This document shows positions 15,361-23,545 of a DNA stretch of 64,000 nt, one piece after another. Made by a program: the position numbers and the translations under genes. The stretch is from Sphingomonas mollis (lineage in GTDB: Bacteria > Pseudomonadota > Alphaproteobacteria > Sphingomonadales > Sphingomonadaceae). The stretch covers positions 62,001 to 126,000 of the forward strand of contig NZ_JAELXS010000005.1 in NCBI RefSeq assembly GCF_016427505.1, in the 5' to 3' direction. Under the pieces are notes generated by a model. That model was not told the origin of the DNA. It ran no database searches and saw only the letters and a program-made list of their open reading frames with translations. How positions within the stretch are numbered: the first letter of the stretch is position 1; the number at the start of each line of letters is the position of its first letter.

Positions 15361-17756
15361 GCTGTGGCTCCTGTGAGGACGGACATGGTGGTCGGTGTTG
15401 ATGAGGGGGCGGCGCAACGCTTGACGAGCGGGCGGAACGTGATGGCGAGCATCATCGAAACCCTGTCCTGCACGGGTGGCGGTGCCACCATCAGGAATGA
15501 CTCGGCGTTGCCGCAGCGGAAGATATCCGGTGCGATCTGCTCCATATCCTCGAAATACGGTGTGGCGTTGGTCGTCAGACGCGTCGCCGCCTCGCCGTCG
15601 AGGAAAGAGCTGACCGGCAGGAAACAGGCCGATTCGATCTGGACCAGTTCGAAATCGCGTCCGAACTGGACGCCGACGGTGTATCGGCCGGCACCGATCG
15701 GCACGGCGGCGACATAATAGCCCTGATGCGTCGGATGTGCCTGAACCACATCGGTAAAGGCCTTGTTGCCGTCCGTCATGAGCACGGTGACCGGCAGCGT
15801 GTGATCGGCAAAATCGGGAAAGCGAAGGTCCAGACCAAAGCGCCGCTGCGTCAACAGCGTCAGGCTGGTCGGCAAACCCTGCCCCCTCAATTCGGCGGGC
15901 AGGAAAAGCCGCCGCGAATTCTTCAGGTAGAACAGGCCCCGTTCGCGCAGACCCCGTTCGGCGGCGTCCGGGTCGAACAGCAGCGCAACGAAATCCCCGC
16001 CGAGATTCCAGTCGTGCTCGAACCGGGTCATCACCTTGATTTCGTCCGCCAACGGCAGATACAGCAACCGGGCCAGCGCACTCACCGCACCACGGTGCGC
16101 CGCGTCGGGCGATACGGCCGTACGCCGGATCATCGCCGTGCCGTCGGTGCGGGCAAAGGAAAGGCACCCTGCCTGCACCGCCTCGCGGATCGAATTCTGT
16201 TCCCTTCTGATCTGGACGGCGGCGCGAACCGTCTGACCGCCCTCGCGGTAATCCACCACCGATCCCTGGGGCAGCGTACAGAACTGCTCCAGCACGATGA
16301 ACGCGCTCATCAACGTTTCCAGCGTCGCGACATCGTGGTTCCGCAGCGCGAGCATGCCGCGCTTGTCCAATCCGCTGATCTCGTCCTCCAGCAGCAGAAG
16401 ATAGCGGCCGGCGACCTTGACGCCGAAGGTGTCTGCGATCTGCGCTGCGATCTTGCCCTGGACCGTGCCCTTGTAACCGACATCGACGAGCATCAGCGTG
16501 TCGCCCCGGGCCGGATCGATCTTCACCCGGATGTAGTCGGCCAGCCGATCCGCATAAGCCTCGCCGCGCGCCGAGATCTTTTCGACCCACTCGTCGGTCT
16601 GCAGCGCATCGGCCAGCGCATGCGGATCATCCTCCGGCAGACCGTCGAGCAGTTCGTGCGCCTCGTCACCGACGACGTGCAACTGGCGAAGGAAATCGAT
16701 CCCCGCACCATGCCCGATTTCCTCGATGATGAACTTGCGGATGGCTGCGGCATCGGTCAGCGACGCACTGGTCGCGGCAAAACGGCTGATCTCGATCGCA
16801 TGGGTGTCGATCGTCGGATGGATCGCCGCGAACACCTCCTGTGGCAGGTATCCGTCGCGCATCAGGAACATCAGGTGGACCTTGCCGCCATGCGCCTGGT
16901 TCAGTTCCGCGGCTTCCGCCGCGATCCAATGGGCGAAGTTGGTCATGATCGGACCGACTGCGGCGAAGCCCATCGCCTCGGCAGGGCCGGTGATCGCACC
17001 TTCGTTCAGCGACAGCGTCGCCCGATGCGGCTGGAATGCCGTACCGCCTCCCATCATCAGGGCACCGGCCGTCCGTTCCTGACGCAGCCGCTGGACGGTG
17101 GCGTCGGCGAACTGGACGAGATGGAGCGCCTGAAGGCCATGGCGCATGCCGGAGATCGCATCGGCATGTTTGTTGTCGCCGATATGAAGGATGCCGTCGG
17201 GACGCATCGCGGTGTGCTTCAACACCGTGTCGAACAGCCGTTCGCTCTTGGACGATCGATACTCGCACGAGCAGAAGATCGTATCGATCATGTCGGCGAC
17301 CTCGTCGCCCGCAGCGGCACGGATCAGCCCCTCCAGCTGGTCGCGTTCGAGATAGGAATCGCTGACGATGATGACCGGCAAACCCCGGCGCTTCGCTTCG
17401 CGCATCAATTCGACCGTCGGCGCGAATGCATAACAATGTCGCGCTTCGGCGGCGATCTCGCGCTCGACATAGGCTTCACGCGCCGCTGCATCGAGATTTG
17501 GCAGCAGTTTGGCGTAGATCTCTCGCAAGGTCACTTCGTTGGACGCGCCGTACGCCAGCTTCCGGTCCTTGCGCGCGGCCTGATCGGCCCATCTGCGCTG
17601 ACGCGGCGTGACGCCATCCAGAAGTTCGAAGATATCGTGCGAAGCGTGAACGTCGCGCCACAGCAGCGTATCGAAGCAATCCAGCGACAGCATCTTGATG
17701 CCGCGATGACCGTCCAAGGCCTGGGCGAGCCGGTGCGGCTGGATGGTCTGGGGCAT
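15357..17756 (-). CDS. Large HAD-domain protein, putative glycan/flagellin modification
   Basis: The 799-residue protein starts with a HAD hydrolase-like domain (about residues 15-230): motif I LSLDCFDTLLWRD, motif II IIVSDSY, motif III Lys in RSSKSERLF, motif IV ILHIGDNKHAD. The remaining 570 residues are unrecognised, with no obvious membrane span; they include LMLVDVGYKGTVQGKIA, which looks nucleotide- or sugar-binding-like. Proteins of this build (COG5610-like, from memory) are often in polysaccharide loci. ATG 17756 is chosen for the AAAGGA upstream. It is coupled to the methyltransferase and divergent from flaF, favouring a flagellar or surface-glycan role. Confidence 0.7.
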   Translation of the reverse strand: MPQTIQPHRLAQALDGHRGIKMLSLDCFDTLLWRDVHASHDIFELLDGVTPRQRRWADQAARKDRKLAYGASNEVTLREIYAKLLPNLDAAAREAYVEREIAAEARHCYAFAPTVELMREAKRRGLPVIIVSDSYLERDQLEGLIRAAAGDEVADMIDTIFCSCEYRSSKSERLFDTVLKHTAMRPDGILHIGDNKHADAISGMRHGLQALHLVQFADATVQRLRQERTAGALMMGGGTAFQPHRATLSLNEGAITGPAEAMGFAAVGPIMTNFAHWIAAEAAELNQAHGGKVHLMFLMRDGYLPQEVFAAIHPTIDTHAIEISRFAATSASLTDAAAIRKFIIEEIGHGAGIDFLRQLHVVGDEAHELLDGLPEDDPHALADALQTDEWVEKISARGEAYADRLADYIRVKIDPARGDTLMLVDVGYKGTVQGKIAAQIADTFGVKVAGRYLLLLEDEISGLDKRGMLALRNHDVATLETLMSAFIVLEQFCTLPQGSVVDYREGGQTVRAAVQIRREQNSIREAVQAGCLSFARTDGTAMIRRTAVSPDAAHRGAVSALARLLYLPLADEIKVMTRFEHDWNLGGDFVALLFDPDAAERGLRERGLFYLKNSRRLFLPAELRGQGLPTSLTLLTQRRFGLDLRFPDFADHTLPVTVLMTDGNKAFTDVVQAHPTHQGYYVAAVPIGAGRYTVGVQFGRDFELVQIESACFLPVSSFLDGEAATRLTTNATPYFEDMEQIAPDIFRCGNAESFLMVAPPPVQDRVSMMLAITFRPLVKRCAAPSSTPTTMSVLTGATA

Positions 17757-17804
17757 GCGACGGCGTCCTTTATGGATAGATGCGGTCGATATTGCCCGCT
17801 CGAT

Positions 17805-17857
17805 CATCTTATAGGACGCCGTCGGACCCGCCGGTGACGGATCGTCCTAGAATGATG
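17805..17857. promoter_or_regulatory. Divergent promoter dyad between HAD gene and flaF
   Basis: Two arms face each other: 17805-17818, read on the minus strand as CGTCCTATAAGATG towards the HAD gene, and 17843-17857, CGTCCTAGAATGATG towards flaF. They are separated by 24 bases. Each contains a TATAAT-like box placed 25-50 bases before a start codon. The same CGTCCTATAA string is found before fliL. Confidence 0.4.
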
Positions 17858-17882
17858 CCAACGACATCATCACGGAGCGACC

Positions 17883-18242
17883 ATGTCCCTGTCCGCCTAT
17901 CAACGCGCCCGCACCATGACCGAACATCCTCGATCGACCGAAGTGCGGTTGCTCCGTGAGATCACCGGCGACATGATCGCCGCCCGCGACGGCGGCGTGA
18001 CCGGCGTCGCGCTGGCGCCGATCCTGTTCCGCAACCGGATGATGTGGAACGCCTTCAGCACCGACTGCGCCTCGCGCGGCAACCAGTTGCCGGTCGAACT
18101 GCGCGCCTCGATCGTGTCGCTCGGCCTGTGGGTGGACCGCTACACCAGCGACGTCGCCACCGGCCGCGACACGATCGACGCCCTGATCGAGGTCAACCGC
18201 TCGCTGATCGAGGGCCTTCAGCCCGGCCGCATCGCCGCCTGA
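17883..18242 (+). CDS. flaF: FlaF, flagellin synthesis regulator
   Basis: FlaF is an alphaproteobacterial protein required for flagellin production or secretion, working with FlbT. The 119-residue product matches the family along its length: YQRARTMTEHPRSTEVRLLREITGDMIAARD, ILFRNRMMWNAFSTDC, LPVELRASIVSLGLWVDRYT and LIEVNRSLIEGL. Neither flbT nor a flagellin gene is visible in the window. It is a single rightward gene followed by a strong terminator, so it is expressed on its own. Confidence 0.93.
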   Translation: MSLSAYQRARTMTEHPRSTEVRLLREITGDMIAARDGGVTGVALAPILFRNRMMWNAFSTDCASRGNQLPVELRASIVSLGLWVDRYTSDVATGRDTIDALIEVNRSLIEGLQPGRIAA

Positions 18243-18267
18243 TCCCTCCACCCGGACACGAACGAAA

Positions 18268-18302
18268 AGAGCCGGACGGTGATACCGTCCGGCTCTTTTT
18301 TT
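18268..18302 (+). terminator. Rho-independent terminator after flaF
   Basis: Perfect 13-base stem AGAGCCGGACGGT (18268-18280) with complement 18284-18296, a 3-base loop GAT, and a run of T from 18296 to 18302. It starts 26 bases after the flaF stop. The A-run before the stem also allows some termination from the other side. Confidence 0.95.
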
Positions 18303-18490
18303 GGTCGTTGCGCCGGACCCGTGACAGGCGGCGATGTCCTACACGGCGGGCTTGGGGTATCCCGTCGGGAAACCGCTCTTTCTCACTGTCGATCGACCAG
18401 CGCACGATCGCGCGCACGTAGGAGGGTGTGACTTTCGAGACTTTCGGGCCGCGGACATGCTCTTGAGCACTTTACGAGAACGATCTTCTG

Positions 18491-18582
18491 CCGTTCGGCC
18501 TGAGCGCAGTCGAAGCCTGCCCTGAGCGAAGTCGAAGGGGCCACCTTTCCACAGGTGCTTCGACTGCGCTCAGCACGAACGG
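18491..18582. repeat. Palindromic intergenic repeat (family B, copy 1)
   Basis: Outer arms 18491-18515 and 18558-18582 are near-perfect reverse complements, built on CTGAGCGCAGTCGAAG. Between them, 18516-18540 holds a third, direct variant (CCTGAGCGAAGTCGAAGG). Another copy is at 52200-52267. The flanking part of the gap, 18303-18490, shows nothing I can assign; short open frames there do not look coding. The repeat lies 8 bases from the stop of the chemoreceptor gene. Confidence 0.9.
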
Positions 18583-18590
18583 TTCGGTGT

Positions 18591-20450
18591 CTAGAACGAC
18601 TTCCAGTCGTCATCCGCCCGCACCATCGCCGGAATGGCGGCGGCCGGCAGCGGCCTGATCGGCGAGGTATACGCCCCCGGCGTCACATAATCCGGCTTGC
18701 GAGGGGCCGGTGCGGAACGACCGCCCTGCGCGACCTTGAACCGCCCCGCCTGATCGGCGAGGTTGCCGACTTCGCTGGCCAGATTGCGCGCCGCCGCCGA
18801 TGTCTCCTCGACCATCGCCGCGTTCTGCTGCGTCGACTGGTCCATCGTCCCGATCGCCGCCGAGATCTGCGTGATCGCCGCCGACTGCGCCTGATTGTCC
18901 GCCGCCATCGTCGCCAGCAACTCGTGCACCTGCGCGACATCGCCCGAGATGTTGGCCAGCGCCCCGTCGACCTTCGTCACCGCCTCGACCGCGGTCACGA
19001 TGTCGGTCTGCGTCACCGTCAGCTGGTCCCGCGCCCGCTTGGCTTCCTCCTCGGCGCGCATCGCCAGTGCCGACACCAGATCGGCGACCACCGCAAAGCC
19101 GCGACCGGCGTCACCGGCACGGCCCGCCTCCACCGCCGCGTTCATCGCCAGCACCCGGGTCTGGAACGCGATCTTGTCGAGACCCTCGATGACGCTGTCG
19201 ATGCCCTTGGCGCTTTCCGACACCCGACCCATCGCCTGCACCGCCTCGTCGGCCACCGCCCGGCCGCCGCCGACCGTCGCGATCGCCTGATCCGCGCGCT
19301 CCACCGTCCGCGCCGCCGCACCCGCCGATGCCCGCAGCCGGCCATCCATCTGCGTCACCGAGGCCGCCGTCTCCTCCAGCGAGGCCGCATTGCTCTCCGT
19401 CCGCCGCGCCAGATCCTCCGACGCCTGCGCGATCTCGCCCGATCCCGTCCGGATCGTCGTCGCACTCTCCGACACCGCGCCGATCAGGTCGCGCAGCTTG
19501 CCCAGCGCCTCGTTGAAGTTCGACTTCAGCCCGGCATATTCGGGCGGGAACTCCTGTGCGATCGTCACCGTCAGATCGCCGTCCGACAGGTCGGACAGAT
19601 GGCCCGACACCGTATCGACCACCATCTTCTGTTCGGCATCGGCGCGCGCCTTCGCCGCATCGGCCGTCTCCTTGGCGATCCCGTTCTCCCGGAACACCGC
19701 CACCGCCTTCGCCATCTGGCCCACCTCGTCGCCGCGGTCCTGGCCGGGCACGTCGATCGAATACCGGCCCACCGCGAGCAGCTTCATCACCTCGGTCAAC
19801 AGCGTGATCGGCCGGCCGATCGCCCGCGTCAGCAGCACGCACAACCCGATGACCGACACCATCAGCAACAGCCCGCCGATCAGCATCGCCCGGGAACTGT
19901 CGGCGACCGCCACATCCTGTTGCGCCTTGTAGGTTTCGACCAGTTCCACCTGCCGCGCCCGGAGCGCGCGCAGCGGTATCAGAACCGGCGTCAGCAACTG
20001 GACCTTATTGTTCGCCCGGACAATCGACATGGCCTGCTCGATGCGGCCGGCCCGGGTCAGCGTCATCAATCGCGTACCCCATAATGGCTGCCACGCCTGC
20101 ATCAGGTCGCGGGTCGCCCTGACTTGCGCCAGATCCGCAGGGTCGCTCAACAACTCGCCGAGCTTTGCCAGCGCTTCCGCCATCTGTCCGTCGGCTTCCT
20201 TGTAGATGCCGGCATAATAATCGTCGCCGGTAATGACATAGCCGCGCACCTGCGCACTCAACCGCTGCGCGGCCATTTCGTACGCGATCGTCTCACTGTA
20301 TATTTCCTGCGCACGTGATGACTTTCGCGTCGCCTCCTCCACGGTCGTGGATGCATTCCACAGAAATATCATCGTTATCGCCGCGATGGCGATATTGATG
20401 GAAAACGCGGCGATCAGTTTCGCGGAGATAGACCAGTTGCTCAGATGCAT
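18591..20450 (-). CDS. Methyl-accepting chemotaxis protein
   Basis: The 619-residue protein has TM1 (about 11-30), a 150-residue helical periplasmic domain, TM2 ([20 protein letters not shown]), a HAMP domain and a cytoplasmic signalling hairpin. The hairpin tip reads [20 protein letters not shown]; Asn of the usual AFQTN is Arg and AARA is AGRA. The C-terminus ends DDWKSF, like the NWETF pentapeptide that recruits CheR/CheB. ATG 20450 (MHLSNWS) is preferred, with a G-rich site upstream; the frame is open to 20564. It is encoded separately from the che operon. The ligand is unknown; no PAS or Cache signature was recognised. Confidence 0.93.
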   Translation of the reverse strand: MHLSNWSISAKLIAAFSINIAIAAITMIFLWNASTTVEEATRKSSRAQEIYSETIAYEMAAQRLSAQVRGYVITGDDYYAGIYKEADGQMAEALAKLGELLSDPADLAQVRATRDLMQAWQPLWGTRLMTLTRAGRIEQAMSIVRANNKVQLLTPVLIPLRALRARQVELVETYKAQQDVAVADSSRAMLIGGLLLMVSVIGLCVLLTRAIGRPITLLTEVMKLLAVGRYSIDVPGQDRGDEVGQMAKAVAVFRENGIAKETADAAKARADAEQKMVVDTVSGHLSDLSDGDLTVTIAQEFPPEYAGLKSNFNEALGKLRDLIGAVSESATTIRTGSGEIAQASEDLARRTESNAASLEETAASVTQMDGRLRASAGAAARTVERADQAIATVGGGRAVADEAVQAMGRVSESAKGIDSVIEGLDKIAFQTRVLAMNAAVEAGRAGDAGRGFAVVADLVSALAMRAEEEAKRARDQLTVTQTDIVTAVEAVTKVDGALANISGDVAQVHELLATMAADNQAQSAAITQISAAIGTMDQSTQQNAAMVEETSAAARNLASEVGNLADQAGRFKVAQGGRSAPAPRKPDYVTPGAYTSPIRPLPAAAIPAMVRADDDWKSF

Positions 20451-20526
20451 TTTAACCAACACCCCCCATCCAGAGAATTTTGATGGCAACATCGCGAGAC
20501 CCGGTGCCGTTCTCCGCGATTGCCGT

Positions 20527-20542
20527 CCTCTATTGTAGGAGC
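20527..20542 (-). promoter_or_regulatory. Candidate chemoreceptor promoter box (CTCCTACAATAG)
   Basis: On the minus strand GCTCCTACAATAGAGG lies about 77 bases before the chemoreceptor ATG. TACAAT is a good -10 match and the wider string resembles the CGTCCTATAATAG box before fliL. A perfect 15-base palindrome (20560-20596) lies immediately upstream, where an operator could act. Confidence 0.35.
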
Positions 20543-20559
20543 GGTTCGATTGCTCGGTT

Positions 20560-20596
20560 GACATGGATCAGCCAATATTTCTGGCTGATCCATGTC
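20560..20596. repeat. Perfect 15-base inverted repeat upstream of chemoreceptor gene
   Basis: Arms GACATGGATCAGCCA (20560-20574) and its exact complement (20582-20596) flank a 7-base AT-rich loop ATATTTC. No T-run follows on either strand, so it is not a standard terminator. It sits in the divergent gap between the chemoreceptor gene and the small membrane gene/rsmE, suggesting an operator or an RNA hairpin. No second copy was noticed in the window. Confidence 0.8.
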
Positions 20597-20669
20597 GTAT
20601 TGAAATCCCCGGTTGGTGCTGGTCGCGGCGACCTGTATCCCGGCTATCGATGCTGCGGCGCTTTTCCCA

Positions 20670-20825
20670 ATGATCGGCCTGTCGGTCGCGGTCGGCCGGT
20701 TCGTCGAGGCGTTGTTCTGGGCTATCTTCCGCGTCGCGGGCGCCGTGGCCGGGGCCGTCGTGCTGGCGGTACTCGTCGCGGTCGTTGCCTGGATCGTCAT
20801 CCGCCGCATCCTGCGCCGCCGCTGA
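20670..20825 (+). CDS. Small hydrophobic protein upstream of rsmE
   Basis: A 51-residue product from ATG 20670: MIGLSVAVGRFVEALFWAIF, then a long Ala/Val membrane helix and a basic end IVIRRILRRR. It would be a one- or two-span membrane peptide with positive-inside tail. There is no recognised family. A longer reading from TTG 20613 is open. It ends 3 bases before the rsmE start, which supports a real, coupled gene, but a short hydrophobic frame can arise by chance. Confidence 0.45.
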   Translation: MIGLSVAVGRFVEALFWAIFRVAGAVAGAVVLAVLVAVVAWIVIRRILRRR

Positions 20826-20828
20826 ACG

Positions 20829-21587
20829 ATGGAGCCTACCCTGCCCGCCACCCCCGCCTGGCCGCCGCAATCGACGCCGCGCCTGTTCGTCGATGCCCCC
20901 CTCGCCGCTGGTCCACTCAGGATCGATGGGCCGCCGGCCCATTATCTCGCCACCGTCATGCGGGCGAAGCCGGGCGATCCGGTGAAGCTGTTCGACGACC
21001 GCACCGGCGAATGGCTCGCCACGATCGCTACCACCGGCAAGCGCGACCTGATGCTCGACGTCGTGGCACTGCTGCGCCCGCGTGAGCCGGTGCCAGACCT
21101 GTGGCTCTGCGCCGCGCCGCTGAAGAAAGGCCGGGTCGACTGGATGGCGGAGAAGGCGTGCGAACTGGGCGTCGCCCGCCTCGTACCCGTCGTCACCCGC
21201 CGCACCGTGGTCGACAAGCCCAATGGCGACCGCCTGCGCGCGCATATGATCGAGGCGGCAGAGCAATGCGACCGCACCGCGCTCCCCGAACTGGCAGATC
21301 CGGTGAAGCTGCCGGCGCTGTTGCGTGACTGGCCGACCGATCGCGCGTTGTTCTTCGCGGATGAGACCGGCGGCCTGCCCGCACTGGACGCGATGCGCGC
21401 CCATCCCGGCCCCGCCGCGATCCTGATCGGGCCGGAGGGTGGTTTCGATGCGGACGAGCGCGCCGCGATCCGCGCCGTGCCGCAGGCCGTCGGCATCGGC
21501 CTCGGCCCTCGCATCCTGCGCGCCGACACCGCGGCGGCGGCGGCCGTGGCATTATGGATGGCGGCGGCGGGCGACTGGCGATCGTGA
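20829..21587 (+). CDS. rsmE: RsmE, 16S rRNA (uracil-1498-N3)-methyltransferase
   Basis: RsmE methylates U1498 of 16S rRNA on the assembled 30S subunit. The 252-residue protein shows the N-terminal PUA-like part (HYLATVMRAKPGDPVKLFD) and the SPOUT knot motifs ILIGPEGGFDADE and LGPRILRADTAAAAA. The region KKGRVDWMAEKACELGVA is also characteristic. Length fits the family. It is followed by gshA after 75 bases. Confidence 0.96.
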   Translation: MEPTLPATPAWPPQSTPRLFVDAPLAAGPLRIDGPPAHYLATVMRAKPGDPVKLFDDRTGEWLATIATTGKRDLMLDVVALLRPREPVPDLWLCAAPLKKGRVDWMAEKACELGVARLVPVVTRRTVVDKPNGDRLRAHMIEAAEQCDRTALPELADPVKLPALLRDWPTDRALFFADETGGLPALDAMRAHPGPAAILIGPEGGFDADERAAIRAVPQAVGIGLGPRILRADTAAAAAVALWMAAAGDWRS

Positions 21588-21662
21588 CACGGTCGCTGCC
21601 TTTATCCGGCGACAGCTTATCCTGTCTGGCGCGCGGTATCGCCCGCGCGTAAGGCGCGGTTC

Positions 21663-23036
21663 ATGACGACCAAGACCGCGCCCGTACCCTCCTCGCCGAT
21701 CATCGAATCGCGCGACCAGTTGATCGCAAGCTTCGCCCGTGGCGAGAAGCCGGCCGAACGCTGGCGGATCGGCACCGAGCACGAGAAGTTCGTGTACCGG
21801 ACCGCCGATCACCGCGCGCCATCCTATGACGAGCCCGGCGGCATCCGCGACCTGTTGATGGCGCTGACCGAACATGGCTGGCGCCCGGTCGAGGAGAACG
21901 GTGTCGTCATCGCGCTGAACGGCAGCGACGGCAGCGTCAGCCTGGAACCCGCAGGCCAGTTCGAGCTGTCGGGCGCGCCGCTCGACAATCTGCACCAGAC
22001 CTGCGCTGAAACCGGCCGCCATCTGGAACAGGTGAAGGCGGCGGGGGAGCGGCTCGGCCTCGGCTTCCTCGGCCTCGGCATGTGGCCGGACAAGACCCGC
22101 GCCGAATTGCCGGTGATGCCCAAGGGCCGGTACGACATCATGCGCCGCCACATGCCGCGCGTCGGAAACCTCGGCCTCGACATGATGCTGCGCACCTGCA
22201 CGATTCAGGTGAACCTCGACTACGCATCCGAGGCCGATATGGCCAAGAAGTTCCGCGTCGGCCTCGCCCTGCAACCGCTCGCCACCGCACTGTTCGCCAA
22301 CTCGCCCTTTACCGAGGGCAAGCCCAACGGGATGCTGTCCTTCCGCAGCCATATCTGGTCCGACACCGATCCGCAGCGCACCGGTATGCTGCCCTTCGTG
22401 TTCGAGGATGGCTTCGGGTACGAACGCTACACCGACTATATGCTCGATGTGCCGATGTACTTCGTCTATCGCGAAGGTCGGTACATCGATGCCGCCGGCC
22501 TCAGCTTCCGTGATTTCCTGCGCGGCGACCTGTCGGTGCTGCCGGGCGAGAAGCCGACGCTGGACGACTGGACCGATCATCTGTCCACCGCCTTTCCAGA
22601 AGTACGGCTGAAGACATTCCTCGAAATGCGCGGCGCCGATGGCGGGCCTTGGAACCGTATCTGTGCGCTGCCCGCCTTCTGGGTCGGCCTGCTCTATGAC
22701 GACGCCGCGCTCGACGCCGCATGGGATCTGGTGAAGCACTGGACGCTGGAGGAGCGGCAGGCGTTGCGCGACGCGGTGCCGAAACTGGCACTCGGCGCGC
22801 CCCTGCCCGGTGGCGGCACGTTGCGCGATATTGCCGGCCCGGTTCTCGACATCGCCCATGCCGGCCTCGCCGCCCGTGCCCGTTTCAACAATGCCGGCGA
22901 TAACGAGACCGGCTTTCTGGAACCGCTGCGCGAGATCGTCCGTACCGGCAGGACACCGGCCGAATCCCTGCTAGATCGCTATGCCGGCACCTGGAACGGC
23001 GACCTGAGCCGCGTCTATGCCGAAGAGAGCTTCTGA
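21663..23036 (+). CDS. gshA: Glutamate-cysteine ligase (plant-type GCS2)
   Basis: This enzyme makes gamma-glutamylcysteine, the first step of glutathione synthesis. The 457-residue protein has RIGTEHEKFVY near the start (metal/ATP-binding glutamates), GSVSLEPAGQFELSGAP, and LGLGMWPDKTRAELPVMPKGRY. These match the plant/alphaproteobacterial type rather than the E. coli type. Conserved cysteines are MLRTCTIQVN and ICALPAFWVGLLYD. No gshB is nearby. tRNA-Gly follows after 43 bases. Confidence 0.96.
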   Translation: MTTKTAPVPSSPIIESRDQLIASFARGEKPAERWRIGTEHEKFVYRTADHRAPSYDEPGGIRDLLMALTEHGWRPVEENGVVIALNGSDGSVSLEPAGQFELSGAPLDNLHQTCAETGRHLEQVKAAGERLGLGFLGLGMWPDKTRAELPVMPKGRYDIMRRHMPRVGNLGLDMMLRTCTIQVNLDYASEADMAKKFRVGLALQPLATALFANSPFTEGKPNGMLSFRSHIWSDTDPQRTGMLPFVFEDGFGYERYTDYMLDVPMYFVYREGRYIDAAGLSFRDFLRGDLSVLPGEKPTLDDWTDHLSTAFPEVRLKTFLEMRGADGGPWNRICALPAFWVGLLYDDAALDAAWDLVKHWTLEERQALRDAVPKLALGAPLPGGGTLRDIAGPVLDIAHAGLAARARFNNAGDNETGFLEPLREIVRTGRTPAESLLDRYAGTWNGDLSRVYAEESF

Positions 23037-23079
23037 CCGGCTTGCACCGCGCGCCGCGTGGCGCTAGTCGGATGGTCAC

Positions 23080-23153
23080 GCGGGTATAGCACAATGGTAG
23101 TGCAGCAGCCTTCCAAGCTGAATACACGGGTTCGATTCCCGTTACCCGCTCCA
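23080..23153 (+). tRNA. tRNA-Gly (anticodon TCC)
   Basis: A 74-base cloverleaf including encoded CCA at 23151-23153. The acceptor stem GCGGGTA pairs with TACCCGC, the anticodon loop is CTTCCAA with anticodon TCC, and the T-arm is GGGTTCGATTCCC. It marks the left edge of an AT-richer region that could be an integrated island. Confidence 0.97.
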
Positions 23154-23482
23154 GCTTTTTCGAATCGCGATATTCCGAACCGTCGATGATGCGCCGGTCG
23201 AAGCGGCTGGCTGCGCTGGCTGACGCGCCTGATCCTGCTAGCTTCGAGATACCGTAGCGTCGGCAAAGCTGTGCACCGCTGTCCGGACCTCTGGACATCG
23301 CGAATCCGCCTGTGGCTTCATGGCAACACTTTATCTATTCGAGACCATCTTCCCGTTGTTATTATTCGATAATATTCCAATTCATTCATATCGGTTGAAT
23401 AACATATGTAAGGTAAAGGAAATGATGCAAAATATTAAGAGTTTAACATTGTATTAACAAATTTGTAATATTATCAAATGGT
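23154..23482. other. Gene-free stretch, AT-rich from about 23310
   Basis: The first 150 bases have ordinary composition. From about 23310 to 23490 the sequence is strikingly AT-rich compared with the rest of the window, with TTATTATTCGATAATATTCC-like tracts. A 12-codon frame beginning ATGATGCAAAATATTAAG at 23422, with AAGGAA upstream, could be a leader peptide. AT-rich upstream DNA next to a tRNA gene is typical of acquired surface-sugar genes and of H-NS/MucR-silenced promoters; neither is proved here. Confidence 0.7.
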
Positions 23483-23545
23483 ATGCTCGCTGTTGCATAC
23501 TCGTCGGAAAACGCGATTCTTGCCGACGGGTCGCCGGAAGCGACG

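Noticed and set aside
15726..17837. A 703-codon plus-strand frame opposite the HAD gene
   Set aside because: The minus-strand gene has intact HAD motifs, a ribosome site and coupling to its neighbour; the plus frame has none.
18334..18525. Plus-strand frame of 63 codons after the flaF terminator
   Set aside because: It extends into repeat B, has no ribosome site and no recognised motif.
22885..23298. Minus-strand frames running across tRNA-Gly
   Set aside because: They read through a tRNA gene and the end of gshA and have no protein-like features.
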